Origin: Desulfomicrobium sp. ZS1 | Lineage (GTDB): Bacteria > Desulfobacterota > Desulfovibrionia > Desulfovibrionales > Desulfomicrobiaceae | Direction of reading: 5' to 3' | Assembly (NCBI RefSeq): GCF_024204645.1 | Contig: NZ_CP100351.1 | Coordinates: 868,001-932,000, forward strand | Length of the DNA stretch: 64,000 bases | Part shown: positions 1 through 8,432 of the stretch, in pieces | Layout of the letters: every line of letters begins with the position of its first letter | How positions within the stretch are numbered: the first letter of the stretch is position 1 | Position numbers and translations under genes: made by a program | The notes under the pieces: model-generated | The model's input: the letters and a program-made list of their open reading frames with translations, nothing else | Databases searched by the model: none | Told to the model about the DNA's origin: nothing

Positions 1-51
1 TATGCTTGTCAGGAAGCATAGAGCAAGAATAAGAAGAACTGCACGTCTCAT
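1..51 (-). CDS. Partial CDS: signal peptide of an exported protein (cut by left edge)
   Basis: Reading leftward from an ATG at 49-51, the strand encodes MRRAVLLILALCFLTSI before the window ends. Two arginines followed by an uninterrupted hydrophobic run look like a Sec signal peptide or lipoprotein leader. The function cannot be judged from 17 residues. No strong ribosome binding site is visible. The 130 bp between this start and the divergent CBS-ACT gene should hold both promoters. Confidence 0.45.
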   Translation of the reverse strand, partial: MRRAVLLILALCFLTSI

Positions 52-182
52 AGTTTTCAAGCGGACCTGTTTTTAGGGACGGTTATTTCCGGTAATGGAA
101 CCAAGGATATAGCAAAAAGGATGAAGGCTGTCACTGCACTTTACGTAAAGGGATTCACCCGAACGACTCAAAGGAGATTATC

Positions 183-836
183 ATGTATGTAGGCCTTGCC
201 ATGGACAGACACGTCCCCACCATCACTTCCGATACGCTGATTATCAAAGCGGATCGCATGATGGAGGAGAATAGACTATGGATTTTACTTGTTGTTGAAG
301 ACGGCAAGCTCAAGGGATATGTGGCTAAAGAAGATATCCGGGCTGCGTTGCCATCCGGTGCAACAACATTCAGCAAGCATGAAATTAATTATCTCTTGTC
401 CAGAATGACGGTAAAAGAGCTGGTGCGAAGCTCAATGCCCACGGTGACTCCTGAAACGGAAATCGAAGTTGCGGCAAAAATTATGCATGACAAGGATCTG
501 GCCGGTCTGGCCGTGGTCGACACGAAAAGCCGACTCAAAGGCTACATCAGCCGGGGTTCCATGCTGGCCGTGCTGGTGGAGGAAATGGGCCTGGAGCTTG
601 GCGGCTACCGTATCGTCATCGAAGCTGAGGATCGCAAGGGCCTTATGGCCGAGATCAGCAGGCTTTTTTTCGATCTGGGCGTGAACATTCTGTCCACGTC
701 AACTTTTTTTCGTGGCAACCAACGTTTGCTGGTCTTTCGTGTGCGCACCGACGATTCCGAAGGCCTTGAGCGCGTGCTGACGGACAAAGGATACAAGATC
801 GCAGGGCCGGAGCGTTTTGAGCAGGAATGGTCGTAG
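183..836 (+). CDS. CBS domain pair plus ACT domain protein
   Basis: This 217-residue cytoplasmic protein has two CBS motifs (roughly residues 7-60 and 78-132, the second starting near the VRSSMPTVTPETEI stretch) followed by a C-terminal ACT domain (about 141-210, starting GGYRIVIEAEDRKGLMAEIS). In known families CBS pairs bind adenine nucleotides and ACT domains bind amino acids, so a ligand-sensing regulatory role is inferred; no catalytic domain is present. The start is supported by AAAGGAG 6 bases upstream of the ATG. The gene stands alone and is followed by a terminator hairpin. Confidence 0.85.
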   Translation: MYVGLAMDRHVPTITSDTLIIKADRMMEENRLWILLVVEDGKLKGYVAKEDIRAALPSGATTFSKHEINYLLSRMTVKELVRSSMPTVTPETEIEVAAKIMHDKDLAGLAVVDTKSRLKGYISRGSMLAVLVEEMGLELGGYRIVIEAEDRKGLMAEISRLFFDLGVNILSTSTFFRGNQRLLVFRVRTDDSEGLERVLTDKGYKIAGPERFEQEWS

Positions 837-877
837 TTCCTTTTTTTGCTGAGATTTGATTCGAACATAAGCGAAAC

Positions 878-917
878 CGGCCATGAACAAGATGTTTGTG
901 GCCGATTTCGTTTTTTT
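878..917 (+). terminator. Intrinsic terminator after the CBS-ACT gene
   Basis: The arms CGGCCA and TGGCCG, with a further AACA/TGTT pairing inside, are followed by a run of seven T. It lies 41 bp after the CBS-ACT stop codon. Confidence 0.65.
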
Positions 918-936
918 GGTCCGGAGGACAGGACTG

Positions 937-1251
937 TTATTTGATGTACGAGCAGCAGTAGTCGGTCACTGCCAGGATTTTTAGGGAAAATCTGGCGTTG
1001 GCCGGAACTTCGAAAGCCATGCCGCCGCTGATGTGTTTCCAGGCCGTTTCGCCGGGCAGGAGTATTTCCAGTTCGCCGGACAGGATCTCCATCAGTTCTT
1101 TTTCGGCAGTCCCGAATTCGTAGTCCCCGGGCAGCATGATGCCTAGGGTTTTTTTGGATCCGTCGGGAAAAACAAGGGTGCGGCTGGTGACCTTGCCGTC
1201 AAAATAGACGTTGGCTTTCTTGAGCACGGTGACGTTTGCAAATTCAGTCAT
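937..1251 (-). CDS. ppnP: Pyrimidine/purine nucleoside phosphorylase (PpnP, DUF1255)
   Basis: A 104-residue single-domain cupin-like protein, the usual size for the PpnP/YaiE family. These enzymes cleave nucleosides with phosphate to give free base and (deoxy)ribose 1-phosphate. Family sequence is clear in [30 protein letters not shown](I/L)[11 protein letters not shown] and the [13 protein letters not shown] end. The ATG at 1251 was chosen because the family begins just before this point; the open frame extends to 1425 without family similarity. Confidence 0.88.
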   Translation of the reverse strand: MTEFANVTVLKKANVYFDGKVTSRTLVFPDGSKKTLGIMLPGDYEFGTAEKELMEILSGELEILLPGETAWKHISGGMAFEVPANARFSLKILAVTDYCCSYIK

Positions 1252-1350
1252 GAGTGTTCTCGCTGCGGGGTTGGGGTGCGTGTTCGATGCTGCCTTGCAG
1301 CGCATCGCTTCCTGGATTGCGTCAACTTTGCGGCCGGGCGCGCATGATTG

Positions 1351-1372
1351 AAAAGGCCCGCGCGGGCCTTTT
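1351..1372. terminator. Palindromic terminator between ppnP and the M23 peptidase gene
   Basis: AAAAGGCCCGC is directly followed by its reverse complement GCGGGCCTTTT, a perfect 22-bp palindrome immediately 3' of the peptidase stop codon. The T run is only four long, so efficiency is uncertain. Confidence 0.5.
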
Positions 1373-1373
1373 C

Positions 1374-2681
1374 TCACTCCAGCTTGGAGGTGATGTTGTG
1401 GTCGATCCACTGCGCGTCCCACCATTCGATGGGCTGCACCTCGATGCCGGAAATCAGCATGCCGAAGTGCAGGTGGTCTCCGCCGGCCATGCCCGTGGCA
1501 CCGGTCTTGCCGAGAACCTGTCCGCGCTGGATCATATCCCCTTTCTGCACATGGATTTCGCTCAGGTGCGAATACAAGGATTGCAGTCCGAATCCGTGGT
1601 CGATGACGACCACGTTGCCATAGATGCCCATGAATTCGGCCAGGATGATGCGCCCGGTGTTGCCGGCCGGAACGGGGGAGGCCGCGAGGGAGGCGAGGTC
1701 CACTCCGAGATGGGTCTGGTTGTCCACGGCCTTGCCGTCATACTTGTAGGTGCGGTTGTCGGCGAAGGCCGCCATGGGCGCGCTGTTGGGCAGGCGGATG
1801 AACGTGCCGTCCCAGAGCTTCTGGGGCACGGTGTCCTTGCCGAGCTGGACCAGGGAAGCGACGTTTTTGGCGCGAAGCTCGGAGTTGACTTTGAGGAAAA
1901 TGTCTATGGGCGACGTGGCATCGGGATAGAGGTCCGCGAACTGTCCCATTTTGGATTGCAGAAAATTGTCGGAGATATTGATGTCGTCATGTCTGAATTT
2001 CTTCAGCAGAGGGCGAAAGTTGAAGCCCACCGTGGATTCGTTGCCGGCCAGATCGCTGGCCACCAGGATCGGGGTGACGGCCTTGGGGTCGACGTTGAAG
2101 GGCAGGGCGAAGAAGCACAGAAATTTTCCGGGCTGATAGGGGTAGCCGGGGAAAAAGTGATCGCCCAGCCTGACGCCGCTCGTGACCAGCTCTTCGTTGG
2201 TGCTGTAAACCACCAGGCCGGTTCCGCCATGATTGACGTTATGCTGGCCGGAGAGAACGGAAATGACGGGCGGCTTGGAGTCGAGATCCAGTTGGCGCAC
2301 GATCTGCGCCCGGTTGCCGCGTCCCAGACGGTGCCAGGAGGTGTCCTTGACCGTGATCGTCAAGGTCAGGGCTTCGTTCCTGAGCCCGGTTTTGGGGAGA
2401 GAGAATTCCTCGCGCAGCTCCTTGGTTTCGTCGGGCAGGGTCGTATTCATGATGTCGATGCTGTTGGTGCCCTGGGTGGCGACAACCTGCAGGCTGCGCA
2501 ATGCGGAATCCTTGTCTGCGGCCGTGATGGTGAACACGGTTCTGGCGCTGGCCGTGGTTTGTTCCGGGGTCAGGGAAAGAGTCGGCGGAGTCCACTCTGC
2601 CTTGACGTAATACACGGCTCCAAGGGCTCCCAGAAGGAGTAGAACGACAAGAAAAAAGGCTGTAGAGATACGGTTTTTCAT
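1374..2681 (-). CDS. Membrane-anchored M23 family metallopeptidase
   Basis: A 435-residue protein with an N-terminal membrane anchor ([20 protein letters not shown]), a long central periplasmic region and a C-terminal LytM/M23 domain. The zinc-site motifs HLGVD (HxxxD) and GGDHLHFGM (HxH) are both intact, so an active murein endopeptidase is likely. It probably acts in the periplasm on peptidoglycan cross-links. The ATG at 2681 (MKNRIS) sits directly before the hydrophobic anchor; the open frame extends 34 codons further without support. Confidence 0.85.
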   Translation of the reverse strand: MKNRISTAFFLVVLLLLGALGAVYYVKAEWTPPTLSLTPEQTTASARTVFTITAADKDSALRSLQVVATQGTNSIDIMNTTLPDETKELREEFSLPKTGLRNEALTLTITVKDTSWHRLGRGNRAQIVRQLDLDSKPPVISVLSGQHNVNHGGTGLVVYSTNEELVTSGVRLGDHFFPGYPYQPGKFLCFFALPFNVDPKAVTPILVASDLAGNESTVGFNFRPLLKKFRHDDINISDNFLQSKMGQFADLYPDATSPIDIFLKVNSELRAKNVASLVQLGKDTVPQKLWDGTFIRLPNSAPMAAFADNRTYKYDGKAVDNQTHLGVDLASLAASPVPAGNTGRIILAEFMGIYGNVVVIDHGFGLQSLYSHLSEIHVQKGDMIQRGQVLGKTGATGMAGGDHLHFGMLISGIEVQPIEWWDAQWIDHNITSKLE

Positions 2682-2833
2682 ACCAATGCTCGTTGTTTGA
2701 GGTCTTGTATGTGGGGATGGCGGGCTAAAGGCCGCGCAGGTCCGGATGTCAGGCTCGAAAAGGGACGCAAAAATACGCCGCAAACATGGACATGCTACGG
2801 AGGAGGTTCGATTTTGGCAAGTTTTGAGGTTTT

Positions 2834-3655
2834 TTAAATCTTAATTAGCTGATTTCCCATTTGTTTCAGCATGTTATTCCGGGCCAGGCTTTGTCGCCAG
2901 ACTTGAGGGATTTGGTCCCGGCCATACCACGCGCCAGCCAGTTGGCCGTATGCGGCCAAGGCGCGCGGGCCATGCGGGAAGCATTTGATACCGCCTGCGG
3001 CAAAGGAATCGCTATCGCGAAATGCGCTCATGGCCGCCTGCAAGGAGGCAGCGGTTCCTGATTCGGCTGGGCGCGGGGCATCCGAACACAGGTCGGCGAT
3101 TTCGGGACTGAGGTCTGGAAGCTGTGGCCGCAAAACCAGCGATTTATCTGTGGAGTGCAGGGCCTCGAAAATCATGACCGCCAGAAGCCGGCAAGCGTCC
3201 AGGCTCTGGAGAGATGAGTGCGTGGTGGCGGTGGATTTGGCGCATGCATCGAGCATTGCTTCCCTGGAATTCGTGAAATACATGACCACCGGTGCCACCC
3301 GGGCCAAGCAGACATCGCCCTGGGTCTGGATCTCGTCCAGCGGGTTCCAGGTACGCTCGAAGCGCATGATGGCCTGTTTTACGGTTTCGTCTATGAAGTC
3401 GCAGGTCTCGGTGGAGCTCAGATAGCCGTAGCGGAACCAGCTTGTGTAGCGGACCATCTGATCGCGCTGGTCGATGCCGCCGCTTTCGATCAGGCTCTCA
3501 GCGAGGCTGAGCGCCATGGACGTCCCGTCGCCCCAAAGACCTGGAATCAGCGGCGCATTTTCGGATACGCTGGCGGGGTTTGATCCTGCCAGCGCTTCAC
3601 AAACCGCAAGGCCGACCAGACTGCCGAGGGCCTTATCCGAATCAGGCTTTGGCAC
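2834..3655 (-). CDS. ADP-ribosylglycohydrolase-like protein, catalytic residues apparently lost
   Basis: A 273-residue all-helical DraG/ADP-ribosylglycohydrolase-type sequence and last gene of the hydrogenase operon. The fold is suggested by GSLVGLAVCEAL near the N terminus, PGLWGDGTSMALSLAESL, and a C-terminal GGIKCFPHGPRALAAYGQLA followed by AGAWYGRDQIPQVW. In active members the second motif is TDDT and the last has GDxDT; both aspartate sets are replaced here, so a non-enzymatic role is inferred. A GTG start at 3655 is chosen because AGGAGG precedes it by about 9 bases; it overlaps the end of hypC. Confidence 0.65.
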   Translation of the reverse strand: MPKPDSDKALGSLVGLAVCEALAGSNPASVSENAPLIPGLWGDGTSMALSLAESLIESGGIDQRDQMVRYTSWFRYGYLSSTETCDFIDETVKQAIMRFERTWNPLDEIQTQGDVCLARVAPVVMYFTNSREAMLDACAKSTATTHSSLQSLDACRLLAVMIFEALHSTDKSLVLRPQLPDLSPEIADLCSDAPRPAESGTAASLQAAMSAFRDSDSFAAGGIKCFPHGPRALAAYGQLAGAWYGRDQIPQVWRQSLARNNMLKQMGNQLIKI

Positions 3656-3920
3656 GATCAAGCTCCTCCTGTTCGTATTTGCGCTGCACTTCGTCATAGG
3701 CGTTGGCCAGATCACGCAGAATGGTCAGGGATTCCTGCGCTTCCTTCAGGTCGAGCTTGCGGATGGCAAACCCTGCATGAATGATGACATAGTCGCCAAG
3801 GGCCGCCTCTCCGTCGAGGAGCATGAGGGACGCGCTGACGTAGGTTTCGCCTTCTCCGACGCGGCACTGGGCGGCGCCGTTTTCGATGGATTCAATTTTG
3901 GCAGGAATGGCCAGACACAT
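3642..3920 (-). CDS. hypC: HypC/HupF family hydrogenase maturation chaperone
   Basis: A 92-residue protein starting MCLAIPAKIESI, the HypC signature in which the N-terminal Cys2 is required to carry the Fe(CN)2CO precursor and hold the large subunit open. It has the usual beta-barrel region plus a slightly longer charged helical tail. GGAG lies 5 bases before the ATG. It lies 9 bp after hynD and overlaps the next gene. It could be the operon-dedicated form (HynC/HupF) rather than the general HypC. Confidence 0.88.
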   Translation of the reverse strand: MCLAIPAKIESIENGAAQCRVGEGETYVSASLMLLDGEAALGDYVIIHAGFAIRKLDLKEAQESLTILRDLANAYDEVQRKYEQEELDRAKA

Positions 3921-3929
3921 GATAACTCC

Positions 3930-4427
3930 TTAGTTCGGGGTGCAGGTTCCGCCGGCGGATTCGATTTCGCGGACAACGGACTCTATCATTACGGGCATGG
4001 ACGAGACAGCTGCCGGCGAAAGTTCCAGGGCCATGGAATCGTAGTCGAAGGGCTCCATGCCGATGACCACGGCTTCGGGACGGTTTCCGACAAGTTCGCA
4101 CATGCCTAAAGTATCGACAAGGTCGGTCTGGTGCATGGAGTCGCGAAAGGCCAGACTTTTACGCAGATCTTCGCCCAGAAGTCGGTAGACGGAGCCGGGC
4201 TTGTCGTCGCAGAGAACCGCGTCGCAGACGATCAGGTAGTCCGATTCGAGAATCGGTCCCATCAGCTTGGTGCCGAGGGTGCCGCCATCCATGAGAGTGA
4301 CGTTGTTTGAAAATTTGAATTTTTCCTGCATTTGTTCAATGCAGCGCACGCCGATGCCTTCATCGGTGAAAAGAATGTTGCCTACGCCAAGAACGAGAAT
4401 GCGTTTGTCAGTCATGAACGTATCCAT
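3930..4427 (-). CDS. hynD: [NiFe] hydrogenase maturation endopeptidase
   Basis: This HyaD/HycI-family protease removes the C-terminal tail of the large subunit after nickel insertion. The nickel-sensing residues are recognisable: Glu in LGVGNILFTDEGIGV, Asp in VCDAVLCDD and His in MHQTDLVDTL. Length (165 residues) is normal. A second ATG four codons later (4415, MTDKRILVLG) matches the usual family N terminus equally well, and neither start has a strong ribosome binding site. It is separated from hynA by a hairpin. Confidence 0.85.
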   Translation of the reverse strand: MDTFMTDKRILVLGVGNILFTDEGIGVRCIEQMQEKFKFSNNVTLMDGGTLGTKLMGPILESDYLIVCDAVLCDDKPGSVYRLLGEDLRKSLAFRDSMHQTDLVDTLGMCELVGNRPEAVVIGMEPFDYDSMALELSPAAVSSMPVMIESVVREIESAGGTCTPN

Positions 4428-4482
4428 GTTTGAGAAATTAAAAAGAAATGCTACGCAAATTTGTGGAATGCTTCAAGGGAGG

Positions 4483-4508
4483 AAAGGGCCCCGATTTCGG
4501 GGCCCTTT
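4483..4508 (-). terminator. Hairpin between hynA and hynD
   Basis: The perfect 11-bp arms AAAGGGCCCCG and CGGGGCCCTTT surround a 4-base loop, 4 bp beyond the hynA stop. The following tract (TCCTCCC on the transcribed strand) is poor in T. It is likely a partial terminator or a 3'-end stabiliser that lowers maturation-gene transcript relative to the structural genes. Confidence 0.5.
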
Positions 4509-4512
4509 TCTT

Positions 4513-6222
4513 TTACAGGATCTTGAACTTGCGGACCTGGTTGGTCTTGGAGTCGATGACGTGCACGCCGCAGGCGATGCAGGGGTCGTAGGAGTGAACA
4601 GTACGGAGGATTTCCACCGGACGTTCGGCATCGGCGATCGGGGTGCCCATGAGCGCTTCTTCGACAGCGGAAAGCTTGCCTTCCGCGCAGCGCGGTCCGA
4701 GGTTCCAAGTGGACGGAACGACCAGCTGGAAGTTTTCGATCTTGCCGTTCTTGATCTTGATCCAGTGGCTCAGTGCACCACGGGGAGCGGTGACATAACC
4801 AACGCCTTCGGCCTCGTCGGGCATCTTCCAATCCTGGTAGATCTTGGTGTTGCCGCTTTTTACGTTCTCGGCCAGTTCGTTGACCCAGTCCATGAGCTTG
4901 TCGGCCACGACTTTGGTTTCGATGCCGCGCGCGGCGGTCCGGCCCAGGGTGGAGAAGAGGGCCTCGGGGCCGACGCCGAGATAATTAAGGACATAATCGA
5001 CCAGTTTCTTAACTTCCGGATGGCCCTTGCCGTAGGCTACCAGTACGGAGGCCAGCGGGCCTGTTTCCACGGAGGTCTTGCCGTAGCGGGGCGCCTTCAT
5101 CCAGGAATAGCGGTCACGGTCTTCGTAAGCGGTGTACTGCGGTTCGGTCACGCCCTGGTAGGGATGATAATCCTTGTCGCCCTGATACCAGCTGTGGCGG
5201 ACGTGTTCGGTGATCAGTTTGGGATCGAAGGATTCGACCTGGCCGATGTTGCGGTTGAAGATGACTCCGGGAGGCAGCCAGCGGCTGTTCAGGTCGCTTT
5301 CGACGGTCGGGAATTCGCCGAAGGTCAGGAAGTTGGTGGTTCCGCCGATACCGGCCCAGTCTTTGTAATAGGACGCGACGGCCAGAAGATCCGGGATGTA
5401 GCATTCATCGATGAACTGCTTGGTTTCCTGGAACAGGCCCACGAATTCGGAGATGCGTTCGTTGGTAAGGCTCTCGTAACAGGTCACGCCGCCGACTACG
5501 GTGAACTGGGTGTGCGGGTTTTTGGCGCCGAAAACGGCCATGGCCCGGGCTGCCTTGACCTGCAGATGCAGGGCTTCGAGGTAGTGCGCGGTAGCGATGA
5601 GATTGACTTCCGCCGGCAGATAGTAGGCCTTGTGTCCGCCCAGGAAGTAGGCGTTGGTGAAGATGCCGAGCTGACCGGAGTCGACCAGGCTCTTGACCTT
5701 GTCCTGTACGGCTTTCAAGTCTTCGGCCTTGGTCACGCGGGTCGAGATGGAGTTGGCGATGGATGCGGCCTTTTTGGGATCGGCGGTCAATGCGCCGGTG
5801 ACATCCACCCAGTCCAGGGCATGCAGGTGATAGAAATGCACGATGTGGTCATGCAGGTACTGAGCGGCCAGAACCAGATTACGGATCAGGCGCGCGTTAT
5901 CAGGCAGATCTTTGTCCACGCCGACGGCATTGTCCACGCAACGGGTGGAAGCCAGGGCATGGGTATAGGTGCAGACACCGCAGGAGCGCTGGGTGAAATG
6001 CTGCGCATCGCGGGGATCGCGGCCTTTGAGAATCAACTCCAGTCCACGGAAAAGCTGGGAGCTGGACCAAACGTTGGTGACCTTGCCCTGGTCCACTTCG
6101 ACTTCGATTTTGAGGTGACCTTCGATTCGGGTAACGGGATCCACGATGATGGGTCCCTTGAAGTTTGTATCCATTGGGGTGGCGATAACACCCGGAGCTT
6201 GGTTGGGTTTGCAACCGGACAT
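4513..6222 (-). CDS. hynA: Periplasmic [NiFe] hydrogenase large subunit
   Basis: A 569-residue catalytic subunit that oxidises or produces H2 at a Ni-Fe centre. The nickel ligands are all cysteines: C81 and C84 in RSCGVCTYTH, and C548 and C551 in DPCIACGVH. The 15-residue tail after His554 is the piece removed by the maturation protease. There is no in-frame TGA at the last motif, so this is the [NiFe] and not the selenocysteine form. The N terminus MSGCKPNQAPG and the RIEGHL motif resemble Desulfovibrio HynA. GAGGAG precedes the ATG. It lacks its own signal peptide and should be co-exported with HynB. Confidence 0.95.
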   Translation of the reverse strand: MSGCKPNQAPGVIATPMDTNFKGPIIVDPVTRIEGHLKIEVEVDQGKVTNVWSSSQLFRGLELILKGRDPRDAQHFTQRSCGVCTYTHALASTRCVDNAVGVDKDLPDNARLIRNLVLAAQYLHDHIVHFYHLHALDWVDVTGALTADPKKAASIANSISTRVTKAEDLKAVQDKVKSLVDSGQLGIFTNAYFLGGHKAYYLPAEVNLIATAHYLEALHLQVKAARAMAVFGAKNPHTQFTVVGGVTCYESLTNERISEFVGLFQETKQFIDECYIPDLLAVASYYKDWAGIGGTTNFLTFGEFPTVESDLNSRWLPPGVIFNRNIGQVESFDPKLITEHVRHSWYQGDKDYHPYQGVTEPQYTAYEDRDRYSWMKAPRYGKTSVETGPLASVLVAYGKGHPEVKKLVDYVLNYLGVGPEALFSTLGRTAARGIETKVVADKLMDWVNELAENVKSGNTKIYQDWKMPDEAEGVGYVTAPRGALSHWIKIKNGKIENFQLVVPSTWNLGPRCAEGKLSAVEEALMGTPIADAERPVEILRTVHSYDPCIACGVHVIDSKTNQVRKFKIL

Positions 6223-6273
6223 ATGTACTCTCCTCTGATTTCGGTAAATGTTGAGCCTTGAGCAACAGCCTTC

Positions 6274-7233
6274 TTATGCTTCTTCGTAGAAGGGGGAAGC
6301 GGAGTCCCAGAAATCGGGTTCACTGCAGCCGATACATGGATGGCCGGCCTGAACCGGCCAGTTCGTCTGGTTGAACTTGACCTTTGGGCAGTTGTTGTAG
6401 GTCATGGGGCCTTTGCAGCCGAGCTTGTAAAGGCACCAGCCATTGCGGGCCTCTTCCGAATCAAAGGAGGGTGCGAATTCGCCGGCTTCGTAATGGGGCA
6501 GACGCTCGCACTGTTCGTGCACGGTTTCTCCGTAGAACATGATCGGACGGTTCACGGAGTCCATTTCCGGAATGGCCATGTTGTGGGTCAGGAGATGAAC
6601 GATTGTTCCAACCAGGTTGTAGGGGTTGGGGGGGCAACCGGGAATGTTGATTGCGTTGACGCCGAGATGCTTGAGTGCGTCGTTGATGCCCTTGGCATCG
6701 GTCGGGTTGGGACTCGCGGCCTGAACGCCGCCGTACGTGGCGCACGTACCGTAAGAGATCGTGGCGATGGCTTTTGGCACGACTTCGGAACAGATCTCAA
6801 GCATGGTCCGTCCTGCGACCTTGCCGTAGATGCCGTTGTCCTTGGTCGGGATGGCGCCTTCAACAACGCACACGAAGCCGTTAGGAGAGTTTACGGCCGC
6901 GTGCAGCGCTTCTTCAGCCTTGTGGCCGGCGGCTGCCATGATGGTTTCATGGTAGTCGAGGCTGATAGTGTCCAGAATCAGGTCGTCGATAAAGGGACGA
7001 ACAGCGCGGAGAATGGATTCAGAGCAGCCTGTGCATTCCGCGTTATGCAGCCAGACCACGGAAGGACGCCTGGGAGAAGTCAGCGCCAGGGCGATTTTAT
7101 TGGCAAATGACGCCTCCATACCCATGACCGCAGCGATTGTGGTGCAGAACTTCATGAAATCTCGGCGGGAGACCCCACTTCTTTCCAACCGCTCATCGGC
7201 CCCGGGTTTGCCTAAACCTACAGAAACCTTCAT
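6274..7233 (-). CDS. hynB: Periplasmic [NiFe] hydrogenase small subunit (Tat exported)
   Basis: A 319-residue electron-transfer subunit carrying the Fe-S clusters. A twin-arginine signal ([11 protein letters not shown] at 23-24) is followed by a hydrophobic stretch to about residue 50. Cluster cysteines are visible in [44 protein letters not shown] and PCIGCSEP. The Tat signal exports the folded HynAB dimer to the periplasm, where a tetraheme c-type cytochrome is the usual acceptor. GGAGG precedes the ATG. First gene of the operon hynB-hynA-hynD-hypC and the ADP-ribosylglycohydrolase-like gene. Confidence 0.95.
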   Translation of the reverse strand: MKVSVGLGKPGADERLERSGVSRRDFMKFCTTIAAVMGMEASFANKIALALTSPRRPSVVWLHNAECTGCSESILRAVRPFIDDLILDTISLDYHETIMAAAGHKAEEALHAAVNSPNGFVCVVEGAIPTKDNGIYGKVAGRTMLEICSEVVPKAIATISYGTCATYGGVQAASPNPTDAKGINDALKHLGVNAINIPGCPPNPYNLVGTIVHLLTHNMAIPEMDSVNRPIMFYGETVHEQCERLPHYEAGEFAPSFDSEEARNGWCLYKLGCKGPMTYNNCPKVKFNQTNWPVQAGHPCIGCSEPDFWDSASPFYEEA

Positions 7234-7276
7234 AACACACCTCCATCAGTGTATGAATAAAAGACAGGTAACAATT

Positions 7277-7366
7277 GTTGTTGACCTGTCATGTCCACAA
7301 TCAGCTAGGATGTTCGTCGAATTCGTGTTGTTGACCCGTGGTGTCCACAATCAGCAAGGACGTCCG
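7277..7366 (-). promoter_or_regulatory. Two tandem 40-bp direct repeats upstream of hynB
   Basis: Copy 1 is 7277-7316 and copy 2 is 7327-7366, with a 50-bp period and 34 of 40 bases identical. The shared core includes GTCCACAATCAGC. A small palindrome AACAATTGTT (7270-7279) abuts copy 1. The copies lie 44-133 bp before the hynB start. Placement suggests a regulator binding site or duplicated promoter element; the regulator is unknown. Confidence 0.5.
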
Positions 7367-7761
7367 GTGAATATTTCCTTTTCTTTCCCGTTACATGGCT
7401 CTGTATGGGAGGTCAATACGTATCCCTAAAAAAATGATGTAGTATCACAGTTTTAGATATAGAAGGCGCCACGCATCACAGTGGCTGATTTGAATGCGCA
7501 AGTGTTATTATTTTAATTTCTGTGTTACCAAAGAGAAGTGTTTTGTCTGCCGAAAGACGTGGAGATTATGTTTCTCTTTTTTCGTTATTTCGGTAAGTTG
7601 AAAGATTCGATCCGGGCACGGGCACGAAGGTCTGGTTTTTGAATTGCCGGAAAGGGCTTTTCCCATTCTTGAACTTAGGCGAAAGCCTGCGTAGGGATAT
7701 GATTGTCTTGCTACGATGGACCCCGCGTGCGTCCGTCAATCCCGTTGGAAGGAGTTGCCAT
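7367..7761. other. Intergenic gap between hyn promoter region and nitroreductase
   Basis: About 395 bp of AT-richer DNA. No convincing gene, repeat or RNA was seen. It should contain the nitroreductase promoter. Confidence 0.5.
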
Positions 7762-8421
7762 ATGGACAAGCAGATCATTCTTGATGCCTTCATGTTTCGC
7801 CATGCCTGCAAGGAATTTGACCCGGATATCAAGATTTCCGAAGAGGATTTTCTGTTCATTCTGGAAACCGCGCGTTTGTCTCCCAGCTCCTTCGGGTTTG
7901 AGCCGTGGCAGTTTCTGGTTGTCCAGGACATGAACTTTCGCATGAAACTCCTGCCCCACACCTGGGGCGGCAAGGGGCAGATTCCTACGGCGAGTCATTT
8001 TCTGGTTTGCCTGGCCATGAAAACGCCCCTGCTCAAGTTCGACAGCCTCGGCATCGCGGATTTCATGCGTCAGATCCAGGAATTGCCCGAGGATCGGATC
8101 ACCGCGCGTACGGAATATTACGCCACGTTTCAGCAGTCGGATTTTCGCCTGCTGGACAGCGACCGGGCCATGTTCGACTGGGCTGGCAAGCAGTGTTACA
8201 TCGCCCAAGCCAATATGATGACGGCCGCGGCATTGATCGGAATCGACTCCTGTCCCATCGAAGGTTTTGCCCAGGATAAGGTGGACGAGGTGCTGGCGGA
8301 GGATTTCGGCGTTGATCTGAATGAATTCGGGGTGGCCTACATGCTTGCGTTCGGGTATCGGGCCAAGCCTCCGAAGCGAAAGACGCGCAGGCCGTTAGAA
8401 CAGATGGTCCGCTGGTTCTAG
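7762..8421 (+). CDS. Nitroreductase family protein (NAD(P)H-dependent, FMN)
   Basis: A 219-residue flavin oxidoreductase of the NfsB/NOX type. FMN-contact patterns are present: RHACKEFDPD near the N terminus, ETARLSPSSFGFEPWQFLVV, and the IGIDSCPIEGF segment followed by a GYRAKPPKRKTRRP tail. Such enzymes transfer hydride to nitroaromatics, quinones or flavins; the physiological substrate is not predictable. The ATG at 7762 is preceded by AAGGAG; the open frame extends 41 codons upstream without similarity. Confidence 0.88.
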   Translation: MDKQIILDAFMFRHACKEFDPDIKISEEDFLFILETARLSPSSFGFEPWQFLVVQDMNFRMKLLPHTWGGKGQIPTASHFLVCLAMKTPLLKFDSLGIADFMRQIQELPEDRITARTEYYATFQQSDFRLLDSDRAMFDWAGKQCYIAQANMMTAAALIGIDSCPIEGFAQDKVDEVLAEDFGVDLNEFGVAYMLAFGYRAKPPKRKTRRPLEQMVRWF

Positions 8422-8432
8422 GTGTACATTAC

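Noticed and set aside
1254-2642. Long plus-strand frame opposite the M23 peptidase gene
   Set aside because: Antisense shadow; its product is Gly/Val/His-rich with no family match, while the minus frame has intact M23 motifs.
4546-4580. Possible selenocysteine codon in the hydrogenase large subunit
   Set aside because: The last metal motif reads TGC for both cysteines (DPCIACGVH); there is no in-frame TGA, so this is a [NiFe] and not a [NiFeSe] enzyme.
4267-6261. 664-codon plus-strand frame opposite hynA
   Set aside because: Antisense shadow of a well-supported hydrogenase gene, caused by high GC third positions.
7280-7366. Sigma54 promoter in the hyn upstream repeats
   Set aside because: A GG...GC pair was seen on the minus strand, but the spacing is 8 and not 10 bases.
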